Source: JAYVIQ01 sp043770215
GTDB taxonomy: Bacteria; Bacteroidota; Bacteroidia; Cytophagales; JAAEPT01
Direction of reading: 5' to 3'
Length of the DNA stretch: 18,102 nucleotides
Assembly (NCBI GenBank): GCA_043770215.1
Contig: JAYVIQ010000089.1
Span: 1-18,102 of the forward strand
Position 1 is the stretch's first letter; each line of letters starts with the position of its first letter. The translations under genes and the position numbers were made by a program. The notes beneath the pieces were generated by a model, which saw nothing but the letters and a program-made list of their open reading frames with translations, was not told the origin of the DNA and searched no databases. Shown piece after piece: positions 8,180 to 14,870 of this stretch.

Positions 8180-9565
8180 ATGTCTGATACAACTAGAATA
8201 ACAACAATTACCAAGTATATCTTCATCTTGTTGATGTTGTGTTTACCGTTATCTTTAGAATTACCATTTTTAAATACTAGTACCAAATTACTTTGGTTTA
8301 CAGAACCTTTATGTGCACTACTTAGCGCGCTAGTGTTATTTTATCTTTTTCAACAAAGAAAAAACAACTTTTCATTAACAATTATTGATAAGTTGACTGT
8401 TATTTTTGTGTTATCTTTACTCTTATCTAGCTTATTTTCAAACGATTATTATGTTTCATTTAAATATACTGTTTCATTATTATGGTATTTTTGTGCTGGT
8501 TATTTAGTTATTAGATCATTTTCCTTCTCAAGATTTGAAATGCGCTTAACCATAGGAGCTTATCTTTTAGGCAATTTGGTACTTTGTCTATTTGTTTTAA
8601 ATAATTTTAGAAAACTTGGCATTTTTTATGAAAGTTCCTACAAGGCTTCCTATCCATTTATTGTAGAAGGTCATACTGATTTAAGTGTTGTTATAGAACC
8701 AGCATTGTTAATGGTATCAATCATCTTACTAATAATTTCCTTAAAAAAAATAAAAAACACTTTGATTTTAGGTATACTTATCACTATTTTTTTAGCTGTA
8801 ATTATGTTTAGCTGTTCTAAAGCTTCATATGCAGGATTGTTCATTTGCTTTTCTATTTTTCTGCTTATTTTATTGCTAAAGAAACCTAAGTTTATTTTAA
8901 AAATTGCTTATATTTTCGTTCCATTTTTACTACTTATTTGTATTTGGCAATGGAATGATTACAGACACAAAAAAGAGGTTTCCGTATTAGAAAATAGTTA
9001 TTACAATAGTGGGTCAGTAAATTATGACCCCTCTGACAAAACCACATACAAAGCTACAAATATGATGGATGAAGTATTTAACCAAAGTACTAATACAGAC
9101 AAAAATGATTCTAATAAAGAGCGCATAAACCGTTGGATAATAGGATTAGAACTTTACAAATCAAATCCAGTTTTTGGTGTAGGTATGGGTACTTTCCCAG
9201 ATAAATATTTAGATTTTATAAATTCAAATGATAAGGAAATAAAACAAAATTACCTAAGTGAAAACAGAATGAACCTACATAATATTTTTCTTGGTTGGCT
9301 TATTGAGGGTGGTATCATCACTTTTATTAGCGGACTTGGATTGATTATCTGCTTTTTAGGCTGGATTTTAATTGAACTTAAAAAAGGAAAATATTCATTT
9401 ATCAAAATCTTACTATTGCTTTATATGGTTAGTTTTATTTTTCATGGATTTTTTCATGATTTCAACCAAAATGCAAGAGTTATTATACCATTTTGGATTT
9501 CTTTAGCAATCGTTTCTAAGCAAATGAAATCAAATAGAAATTTGATTCCACAAGCCAGTAGATGA
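8180..9565 (+). CDS. O-antigen ligase/polymerase-like membrane protein (Wzy_C type)
   Basis: 461 residues with about ten to twelve hydrophobic segments. A large periplasmic loop of about residues 258-370 lies between the later segments, as in the WaaL/Wzy_C family that joins or polymerises lipid-linked glycans on the periplasmic side of the inner membrane. Family landmarks: SCSKASYAGL (211-220) in a membrane segment, ERINRW (314-319) and NPVFGVGMGTFPDKY (329-343) in the loop, and NLHNIFLGWLIEGG (365-378), whose His367 matches the conserved loop-end histidine. HGFFHDF follows near residue 422. Ligase, polymerase and protein O-glycosylating versions cannot be told apart from sequence alone. It starts 19 bases after the flippase and its stop overlaps the next gene (ATGA), so it is probably co-expressed with both. 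Confidence 0.85.
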   Translation: MSDTTRITTITKYIFILLMLCLPLSLELPFLNTSTKLLWFTEPLCALLSALVLFYLFQQRKNNFSLTIIDKLTVIFVLSLLLSSLFSNDYYVSFKYTVSLLWYFCAGYLVIRSFSFSRFEMRLTIGAYLLGNLVLCLFVLNNFRKLGIFYESSYKASYPFIVEGHTDLSVVIEPALLMVSIILLIISLKKIKNTLILGILITIFLAVIMFSCSKASYAGLFICFSIFLLILLLKKPKFILKIAYIFVPFLLLICIWQWNDYRHKKEVSVLENSYYNSGSVNYDPSDKTTYKATNMMDEVFNQSTNTDKNDSNKERINRWIIGLELYKSNPVFGVGMGTFPDKYLDFINSNDKEIKQNYLSENRMNLHNIFLGWLIEGGIITFISGLGLIICFLGWILIELKKGKYSFIKILLLLYMVSFIFHGFFHDFNQNARVIIPFWISLAIVSKQMKSNRNLIPQASR

Positions 9566-10350
9566 ATCAAAAAGTAAATAATAATACATGCATTTTGTAC
9601 TTCTTCATTTGCTTCTGTTTGTATAATCATTGTTTTTCACAAACATTGAACAGTTTGATCTATCCTTTCAAAACTGATACTATTTTTTATTCAAAAGAAA
9701 AGGAAGAGCAGTTTTACAACAAAATAAAAGACTGTGACAGTATTCTAAATGCTGTAAATACAGAAAAGAAGTATGAATCCTTGAATAGGGAAGAAATGAA
9801 ATTACTTACTTCATGCGATCAAGAAATATTTGAATACTATGACGTAAGCAGCAAACAGTGCAATTGGTATTGTGCAGGAGGTCCAGATACTCTTTTAGCA
9901 TCGAGCAAAAAAAAAAATAGTAGAAGACACTATTTTGGAGTAAGTAACATACATGATTTTATGCATAATAGTATTTGGCTTACTAAATACCAAAAAAAAG
10001 TTCCTTGGATTACATTTTTGTTTAGCTATTATTCTCCAAGAGTTACAACAATAGCCATAACTAATGGAGACGTAAGTACAGAAAAAAGGTACAAGCACTA
10101 TTCTAGAGCAAAAACCATAGAAATATCTTATAATGATACTGTTATTGGTTTTATTCAACTTTTAGATTTACGTTCTACTCAGTATTTTGAGATTGGCGTT
10201 TTGGGAAATAAAAAAGATTTATTACAAAATGATAAAGAAGTAGGTACTTGGGAACTTAGACTAAAAGTACTGGATGTATACCAAGGTAAAAAAAAGAACT
10301 TCTTAGCAATGACAGATATTTTTTTTGATGGACTTGATTTAATCCATTGA
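9562..10350 (+). CDS. Exported protein with discoidin-like (NADase-type glycan-binding-like) C-terminal domain
   Basis: 262 residues. The N-terminus is a signal peptide (hydrophobic ILYFFICFCLYNHCF, likely cleavage after FSQ near residue 27), with no clear lipobox, so export to the periplasm or beyond is expected. A lysine/glutamate-rich linker (40-95) precedes CNWYCAGGPDTLLASS (100-115). The rest reads like the discoidin-type beta-sandwich that public annotations call the NADase-type glycan-binding domain: YSPRVTTIAITNGDVS (157-172), SRAKTIEISYND (181-192), LLDLRSTQYFEIG (200-212), LRLKVLDVYQGKK (232-244) and MTDIFFDGLDL (250-260). The match is from memory of the pattern; no catalytic domain is visible. 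The usual Asp/Trp ligand-face region (IHDFMHNSIW) is diverged. Translationally coupled to the O-antigen-ligase-like gene, so a role with surface glycans is a reasonable inference only. Confidence 0.6.
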   Translation: MNQKVNNNTCILYFFICFCLYNHCFSQTLNSLIYPFKTDTIFYSKEKEEQFYNKIKDCDSILNAVNTEKKYESLNREEMKLLTSCDQEIFEYYDVSSKQCNWYCAGGPDTLLASSKKKNSRRHYFGVSNIHDFMHNSIWLTKYQKKVPWITFLFSYYSPRVTTIAITNGDVSTEKRYKHYSRAKTIEISYNDTVIGFIQLLDLRSTQYFEIGVLGNKKDLLQNDKEVGTWELRLKVLDVYQGKKKNFLAMTDIFFDGLDLIH

Positions 10351-10488
10351 AGTAAATAGATTTAAATTTAAAGAAAACAATTCTTATTAAACCAAAAACC
10401 AATTCTCAAACTTTAAAAAAAATTCTACTAAATGAAAAAGTAAACTATAATTATTTTTAAATCATCATGTTGACAGATCAAATCCAAA
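10351..10488. other. Convergent intergenic stretch, no clear terminator
   Basis: This 138-base AT-rich stretch separates the end of the plus-strand operon from the end of panB on the minus strand. A terminator would be expected for each. I see only a 12-base AT-only palindrome (10361-10372) and T-runs, with no convincing GC-containing stem. No small gene or RNA is apparent. Confidence 0.5.
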
Positions 10489-11307
10489 TCAATAACACTC
10501 CTTGTCATTTGGAAAATCGCTAGACTTTACATCTTTAATATAACTCTCTGTAGCAGAGGTAGCTATATCGTAAATAGAAGCGTAATGACGCAAAAACCTT
10601 GGTTTAAACTCTTTGTTTATGCCCAACATATCATGAGAAACCAATACCTGCCCATCTACCCCATTTCCTGCTCCTATGCCTATCACAGGTATCGTTAGTT
10701 TTTTTGCCACTTTGTTAGCTAATTCTGCGGGTATTTTTTCTAACACCAAAGCAAAACAACCAATTTCCTGCAACAAAAGGGCATCCTCTATTAATTTACT
10801 TGCTTCATCTTCTTCTGTAGCCCTAACGGTATATGTACCAAACTTGTAAATAGACTGCGGAGTAAGGCCTAAATGCCCCATAACAGGTATTCCAGCACTC
10901 AATATACGAATAACAGACTCTTTAATTTCAGATCCCCCTTCTAACTTAACAGAATGGGCTTCTGCCTCTTTCATAATTCTTATGGCAGAGCGCAAAGCTT
11001 CTGAAGAATTCCCTTGATATGAACCAAAAGGCAAATCTACAACAACTAATGCTCTGTTTGCAGCCCTTACAACAGATCTTGCATGATAAATCATGTTGTC
11101 TAATGATATAGGAACAGTAGTTTCATAGCCAGCCATAACATTTGCAGCAGAATCTCCTACCAATAAGACATCTATTCCAGCCCTATCCAAAATGGTAGCC
11201 ATAGAAAAATCATATGCAGTAAGCATAGCTATTTTTTCTCCATTAGCTTTCATTTGCTGCAAAGTGTGGGTGGTTATCTTTTTGAAACTTAATTTTGATA
11301 CTGACAT
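10489..11307 (-). CDS. panB: 3-methyl-2-oxobutanoate hydroxymethyltransferase
   Basis: Transfers a hydroxymethyl group from 5,10-methylenetetrahydrofolate to 2-oxoisovalerate to make ketopantoate, the first committed step toward pantothenate and CoA; a cytoplasmic, metal-dependent decamer in characterised members. 272 residues, a normal length. Signatures: IAMLTAYDFSMA (27-38), the metal- and substrate-binding VGDSAANVMAGYETTVPISL (50-69), the metal-ligand Asp in VVVDLPFGSYQ, VKLEGG (Lys and Glu), GIPVMGHLGLTPQS (about 134-147) and PVIGIGAGNGVDGQVLV. The ATG at 11307 fits the standard N-terminus, where the first helix leads into the TAYD motif. The gene upstream on the same strand ends 144 bases away, so separate transcription is plausible. 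No other pantothenate genes are in view, but the CoA-pyrophosphatase-like Nudix gene lies nearby. Confidence 0.96.
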   Translation of the reverse strand: MSVSKLSFKKITTHTLQQMKANGEKIAMLTAYDFSMATILDRAGIDVLLVGDSAANVMAGYETTVPISLDNMIYHARSVVRAANRALVVVDLPFGSYQGNSSEALRSAIRIMKEAEAHSVKLEGGSEIKESVIRILSAGIPVMGHLGLTPQSIYKFGTYTVRATEEDEASKLIEDALLLQEIGCFALVLEKIPAELANKVAKKLTIPVIGIGAGNGVDGQVLVSHDMLGINKEFKPRFLRHYASIYDIATSATESYIKDVKSSDFPNDKECY

Positions 11308-11340
11308 TTAACTAAATTATGAAATAAAACTACAATATTA

Positions 11341-11361
11341 TAGAATCTTAGACTTATTCTA
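11341..11361. repeat. Short inverted repeat upstream of panB
   Basis: TAGAAT (11341-11346) and ATTCTA (11356-11361) are perfect complements separated by nine bases. They lie 34 bases upstream of the panB start on the minus strand, so an operator or a 5'-leader hairpin is possible. The arms are short and AT-rich, so chance is a real alternative. No match to a TAnnTTTG promoter box was seen in this gap. Confidence 0.25.
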
Positions 11362-11451
11362 GACTGGATTTTTCAAGGGAAATAAATTTTTAAATCATTT
11401 AGAGGCAAGGAAAATAAAAATAAGAAAAAAAAATCTAAAAGATAATCTGAA

Positions 11452-11979
11452 TTAAAAGCTACTAAGCTCTGCATCTAAATCCTCCTTTAAGTCTTTGTAC
11501 AAGTCTAAATTATTTTGTCCTAACTCAAACCACTCCTCTAGGGTTAAAAATCCAAATTTAGAATGTTCTACCTTCAAATTCTTGGCATTCTCTTTAGATA
11601 ATGCTTGAACTTGAGTAGAAAGCTTTTCTAATTTCTTCATTATTCTGTACAACTCCTCTCGAATCATTTCCATTGAAAATTTCTGACGTTCATCAAAAGA
11701 GGTAGAAAAAGAATCTAGATCATCGCTAAATCCTTTTCCTAAGGTCATATTAAGCCATCCAGAAAATGTTTTGCCCTCTTTTTGATTTAGTTCTTGGGAT
11801 AGACATTTTTCAATATTTGCAATAATTCTTAGGTTGAAATCTTCGCACAACTCCTTATACAGGAAACCTACAGAAAATCCATATTTCACAATTTTTTTGT
11901 TGAAAGGAATTTCATTGTAGTTTTCTAAACATTTTAGAAAATAAATTAAATTTGGCTTTATTTTGTTATAAACACTCAT
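11452..11979 (-). CDS. Hypothetical protein, mostly helical and acidic at the C-terminus
   Basis: 175 residues; I do not recognise the family. No signal peptide, membrane segment, Cys/His metal site or repeat is visible, so a soluble cytoplasmic protein is likely. The sequence appears mainly alpha-helical. The N-terminal half contains KKIVKYGFSVGFLYKELCEDFNL's hydrophobic pattern (about residues 28-50). A middle segment reads FSGWLNMTLGKGFSDDLDSF (about 72-91). A probable coiled-coil stretch follows at about 100-135 (EELYRIMKKLEKLSTQVQAL). The tail is acidic (KEDLDAELSSF). Codon use resembles the neighbours, the frame is clean, and it has its own upstream region shared divergently with the Nudix gene, so it is probably real. 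Function unknown. Confidence 0.7.
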   Translation of the reverse strand: MSVYNKIKPNLIYFLKCLENYNEIPFNKKIVKYGFSVGFLYKELCEDFNLRIIANIEKCLSQELNQKEGKTFSGWLNMTLGKGFSDDLDSFSTSFDERQKFSMEMIREELYRIMKKLEKLSTQVQALSKENAKNLKVEHSKFGFLTLEEWFELGQNNLDLYKDLKEDLDAELSSF

Positions 11980-12006
11980 TGGTATTTACTATGCTATTAT
12001 CGTTTG

Positions 12007-12014
12007 CAAAAATA
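12007..12014 (-). promoter_or_regulatory. Candidate -7 box for the 175-residue gene
   Basis: On the minus strand this reads TATTTTTG, matching the Bacteroidetes -7 consensus TAnnTTTG, 27 bases from the start codon at 11979. No TTG/TTTG -33 box is present at the expected 17-23 base spacing, so support is weak. Confidence 0.3.
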
Positions 12015-12036
12015 ACAATTTGAACTAGTAAATTCA

Positions 12037-12044
12037 TACTTTTG
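12037..12044 (+). promoter_or_regulatory. Candidate -7 box for the Nudix gene
   Basis: TACTTTTG matches TAnnTTTG and lies about 70 bases upstream of the Nudix start at 12116. TTTG sequences occur at 12003-12006 and 12019-12022, but at spacings of 30 and 14 bases, both off the usual distance. With the opposing box at 12007-12014 it would make a compact divergent promoter. Confidence 0.35.
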
Positions 12045-12115
12045 GAACAATTTGAATTTATAAGTTATTAACAATTGATCAAAATTAATTTATCTGAAAA
12101 AAAAGTATGTGAAAT

Positions 12116-12733
12116 ATGAATAAATCTAAGCTATTGATTGCTGTTCAGAATTGTAACAAAAATATAATTTTAGAAAATCAAAAGTACATTTCTGTTCTAG
12201 ATAATTTTGATACAAACGGAGAGCTTCTTGCAAATAAAGATACTAGAAAAAGTGCAGTTTTAGTTCTCATATATCCAAAAGATACAATTTTTCATTTTGC
12301 TTTGATACAACGAACTATGTATAAAGGAGTTCATGGAGGTCAAATAAGCTTACCTGGAGGTAAATTTGAAGTTACAGACGAAAATTTGAAAAATACAGCT
12401 CTTAGAGAAGCCTATGAAGAAATTGGCATTTCCTTGTCTGACAAAAATATAATCGCTTCTTTTAATACAATTTTTGTACCTACCAGCAACTTTCTTATTT
12501 ATCCGTTTTTAGCTTTTAGTAATATTGAATTAACTTTTACAATAGATAAAAGAGAAGTTCAAAGCATGATTGAGATTCCATTATTAGAACTTAAAAATGC
12601 GATAGTACACAACATATCTCAGATTGAGGGAAAAGATATAAAATACTACCTACTTAATAAATATAAAGTTTGGGGAGCTACAGCAGTTATTTTGGCTGAA
12701 CTACAATCTATTCTGAAAGGGTACACTCACTAG
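12116..12733 (+). CDS. Nudix hydrolase, probable CoA pyrophosphatase (NudL/YeaB-like)
   Basis: 205 residues. FALIQRTMYKGVHGGQISLP (61-80) followed by GGKFE is the marker that sets the CoA-pyrophosphatase branch apart from other Nudix proteins. It leads into the Nudix helix ALREAYEEIGI (95-105), with the metal-binding glutamates of REAYEE. Members cleave CoA or acyl-CoA diphosphates to phosphopantetheine derivatives and 3',5'-ADP. The strict Nudix spacing is one residue longer between Gly and Arg-Glu, and the first conserved Glu position is Asp (D88), which is tolerated in the family. No export signal is present. The start at 12116 is the first ATG after the intergenic gap. It ends tail to tail with the response regulator, sharing a CTAG. 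Exact substrate not certain. Confidence 0.87.
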   Translation: MNKSKLLIAVQNCNKNIILENQKYISVLDNFDTNGELLANKDTRKSAVLVLIYPKDTIFHFALIQRTMYKGVHGGQISLPGGKFEVTDENLKNTALREAYEEIGISLSDKNIIASFNTIFVPTSNFLIYPFLAFSNIELTFTIDKREVQSMIEIPLLELKNAIVHNISQIEGKDIKYYLLNKYKVWGATAVILAELQSILKGYTH

Positions 12734-13101
12734 GCTTGTAAACATAATTTTACCTCTTCTATAAAATTAGCTATTTTTATTGGCTTAGCTACATATCTAA
12801 CTACTCCTATATTGAGTGCTTTTTTAATTAATTTTTCATCAGAAATACATGATACCATAATTTTTTTTGTTTCTTTGTTTATACTATTTTCCAATGAGTT
12901 TATTAGTTCTAAACCATTTTTACCTGGCATCATCCAATCTGTCACAATCATATCCACTTTGTTACTCAGTAAAAACTTAATTGCAATTAGTGAATCTGAA
13001 AAACAAATGGTAAAAAAACCGTATTTTGAAAAGTTATATTCTAGGAGTTCAATAGAATTTTCATCATCATCTATAATTACAATAGCTGGTTTATTTTTCA
13101 T
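12730..13101 (-). CDS. Stand-alone response regulator receiver (CheY-like)
   Basis: 123 residues, receiver domain only. The acidic pocket is at D11-D13 (VIIDDDENS), the phospho-acceptor is D55 in VTDWMMPG, the switch Ser/Thr is S84 (IMVSC), and the conserved lysine is K106 in AKPI. All key residues are therefore present and phosphorylation is expected. There is no output domain and no histidine kinase in the window, so it probably relays phosphate to another protein or acts through protein contacts. It is separated from proS by a terminator and a roughly 100-base gap, so it probably has its own promoter. It overlaps the opposing Nudix gene by four bases at the stops. Confidence 0.93.
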   Translation of the reverse strand: MKNKPAIVIIDDDENSIELLEYNFSKYGFFTICFSDSLIAIKFLLSNKVDMIVTDWMMPGKNGLELINSLENSINKETKKIMVSCISDEKLIKKALNIGVVRYVAKPIKIANFIEEVKLCLQA

Positions 13102-13126
13102 AGTGTTCGTTTTAAAAATTAGAAAA

Positions 13127-13134
13127 CAAATCTA
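13127..13134 (-). promoter_or_regulatory. Candidate -7 box for the response regulator
   Basis: On the minus strand this reads TAGATTTG (TAnnTTTG), 25 bases before the start codon at 13101. The nearest TTTG upstream is at 13162-13165, a spacing of 27 bases, longer than usual, so the -33 match is poor. Confidence 0.33.
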
Positions 13135-13197
13135 CTTGAATTATTGATGGCCTATGTAAACCAAAAATTAAATATTTGTTAAAATTTATTATAAATG

Positions 13198-13246
13198 AAA
13201 AAAAGCTAACAATCATATAAATTAAACTATTTGATTGTTAGCTTTT
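13198..13246 (-). terminator. Rho-independent terminator after proS
   Basis: A perfect 15-base inverted repeat, AAAAGCTAACAATCA (13201-13215) and its complement (13232-13246), with a 16-base loop. Read on the minus strand, the stem ends in a run of seven T (13204 down to 13198), the layout of an intrinsic terminator for the proS-end operon. It sits 72 bases beyond the proS stop. On the plus strand the hairpin is followed by only four T then AAATA, so it appears to work mainly in the minus direction. It also shields the response regulator from read-through. Confidence 0.8.
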
Positions 13247-13318
13247 AAATATAGTAATTTAAAAAAAATAGTAAATTGAATTTACTTTGCTAATGGAACA
13301 TAATTTCAAAAAAGTATC

Positions 13319-14794
13319 TTAGTATGCCTTTGCAAAAAGCACTCTTCTTTTAGAGGGTTTACCTGTAACCATACAGATTCCTTCTTCTTCAATAGAATCC
13401 AAAGGAATACATCTAATTGTTGCTTTTGTCTCTTCTTTAACTAATTCCTCTGTTTCTGTGCTTCCATCCCAATGTGCAGAAAAGAAACCTGTTTTTGTCT
13501 CCAATAAATCTTTAAATTCAGCATAGGAATCTACCTTAGTGATATGAGCATCTCTATAATTACGTGCTTTTTGATAAATATTCTCTTGAATTTCATCTAA
13601 GAGAGCTGGAATTAGGGTAGATAAATCGTCAAAGTGTACTACTTTTTTTTCTCTGGTATCTCTCCTAGCAATTTCAACAGTACCATTTTCCATATCTCTT
13701 GGTCCCATAGCAATTCTTATTGGTACCCCTTGCAACTCGTATTGAGCAAACTTCCAGCCTGGCTTGTGGGTATCTCTACCATCAAACTCAAATGACACCC
13801 CTGCTTTTTTAAGTAAACCCTTCAGTTCTTTAGCTTTTAGGGTAATAGCTGCCAACTGATCTTCTCCTTTGTAAATAGGCACCATAACTACTTGAATTGG
13901 AGCCAATCTTGGAGGCAAGACTAATCCATCATCATCTGAATGAGCCATAATTAATGCGCCCATTAAACGAGTACTAACACCCCAGGAAGTACCCCAAACG
14001 AATTCTAATTTATTTTCTTTATCTGTAAATTTTACATCAAATGCTTTGGCAAAATTTTGACCCAAAAAATGACTTGTTCCAGCTTGTAAAGCCTTTCCAT
14101 CTTGCATCAATGCTTCTATGCAATACGTATCCTCTGCACCTGCAAAACGTTCGTTTTCAGTTTTTATTCCTTTAACTACAGGCAATGCCATAATGTTCTC
14201 TGCAAAATCTGCATATACTTCTAGCATTTGTTTAGTTTCTGCAATAGCTTCTTCTTTTGTTGCATGTGCTGTATGGCCCTCTTGCCACAAAAACTCTGTA
14301 GTTCTCAAAAAAAGTCTAGTTCTAAGCTCCCATCTTACAACATTTGCCCACTGATTTATCAATAAAGGCAAATCTCTGTAGGACTGAACCCAATTTTTGA
14401 AAGTGCTCCAAATTACGGTTTCTGAGGTAGGTCTTACAATAAGTTCTTCATCTAATTTTGCCTCAGGATCTACAACAACTCCACTCCCATCCTCTGCATT
14501 TTTCAATCTATAATGGGTTACAACAGCACATTCTTTGGCAAATCCTTCTACATGCGAAGCTTCTTTGCTAAGGTAAGATTTAGGAATAAATAAAGGGAAA
14601 TAGGCATTTTTATGTCCTGTTTCTTTAAATCTATCGTCTAACTCACGCTGCATTTTCTCCCAAATAGAGTAGCCATAGGGCTTTATAACCATACATCCTC
14701 GTACATCTGAGTTTTCAGCTAAATCAGCTTTTTTTACTAAATCTATGTACCATTGAGAATAATCTTCGTCTCTACTTGTAAGAACGTTTGCCAT
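13319..14794 (-). CDS. proS: Prolyl-tRNA synthetase, archaeal/eukaryote-like type
   Basis: Charges tRNA-Pro with proline using ATP; cytoplasmic class II synthetase. 491 residues. It lacks the roughly 180-residue editing insertion found in the classic bacterial form, so this is the shorter archaeal/eukaryote-like type widespread in Bacteroidetes. Class II landmarks: GCMVIKPYGYSIWEKMQ (33-49), the motif 2 loop with LRTTEFLWQEGHTAHAT (162-178), TSHFLGQNFAKAFD, and motif 3 in WGTSWGVSTRLMGALIM followed by HSDDDGLVLPPRLAP. The anticodon-binding domain follows (QVVMVPIYKG, DGRDTHKPGWKFAQYELQG). The C-terminal extension ends in the conserved terminal tyrosine (AKAY). It starts 76 bases after ddl; a promoter in that gap is possible, but I see no TAnnTTTG box. 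Confidence 0.96.
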   Translation of the reverse strand: MANVLTSRDEDYSQWYIDLVKKADLAENSDVRGCMVIKPYGYSIWEKMQRELDDRFKETGHKNAYFPLFIPKSYLSKEASHVEGFAKECAVVTHYRLKNAEDGSGVVVDPEAKLDEELIVRPTSETVIWSTFKNWVQSYRDLPLLINQWANVVRWELRTRLFLRTTEFLWQEGHTAHATKEEAIAETKQMLEVYADFAENIMALPVVKGIKTENERFAGAEDTYCIEALMQDGKALQAGTSHFLGQNFAKAFDVKFTDKENKLEFVWGTSWGVSTRLMGALIMAHSDDDGLVLPPRLAPIQVVMVPIYKGEDQLAAITLKAKELKGLLKKAGVSFEFDGRDTHKPGWKFAQYELQGVPIRIAMGPRDMENGTVEIARRDTREKKVVHFDDLSTLIPALLDEIQENIYQKARNYRDAHITKVDSYAEFKDLLETKTGFFSAHWDGSTETEELVKEETKATIRCIPLDSIEEEGICMVTGKPSKRRVLFAKAY

Positions 14795-14870
14795 AATTTG
14801 AATTTACTATTGAATAAAGAATGCCAAATTTCTGAAAAAATATGGGCATTGACTAATGAATTTTTATTTA

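Noticed and set aside
10361..10372. TTTAAATTTAAA palindrome downstream of the plus-strand operon
   Set aside because: AT-only, too weak to be a terminator and expected by chance in this composition.
11390..11451. Poly-T tract (minus strand) after the 175-residue gene as a terminator
   Set aside because: Only a three-base stem precedes the T-run; no credible hairpin.
12812..13147. 111-residue plus-strand frame opposite the response regulator
   Set aside because: It is the antisense shadow of a well-conserved receiver domain. Other antisense frames inside guaA, proS and the surface genes were dismissed for the same reason.
14820..14850. AATGCC/GGCATT inverted repeat between ddl and proS
   Set aside because: Six-base arms with a 19-base loop and no T-run directly after; insufficient to call a terminator or leader element.
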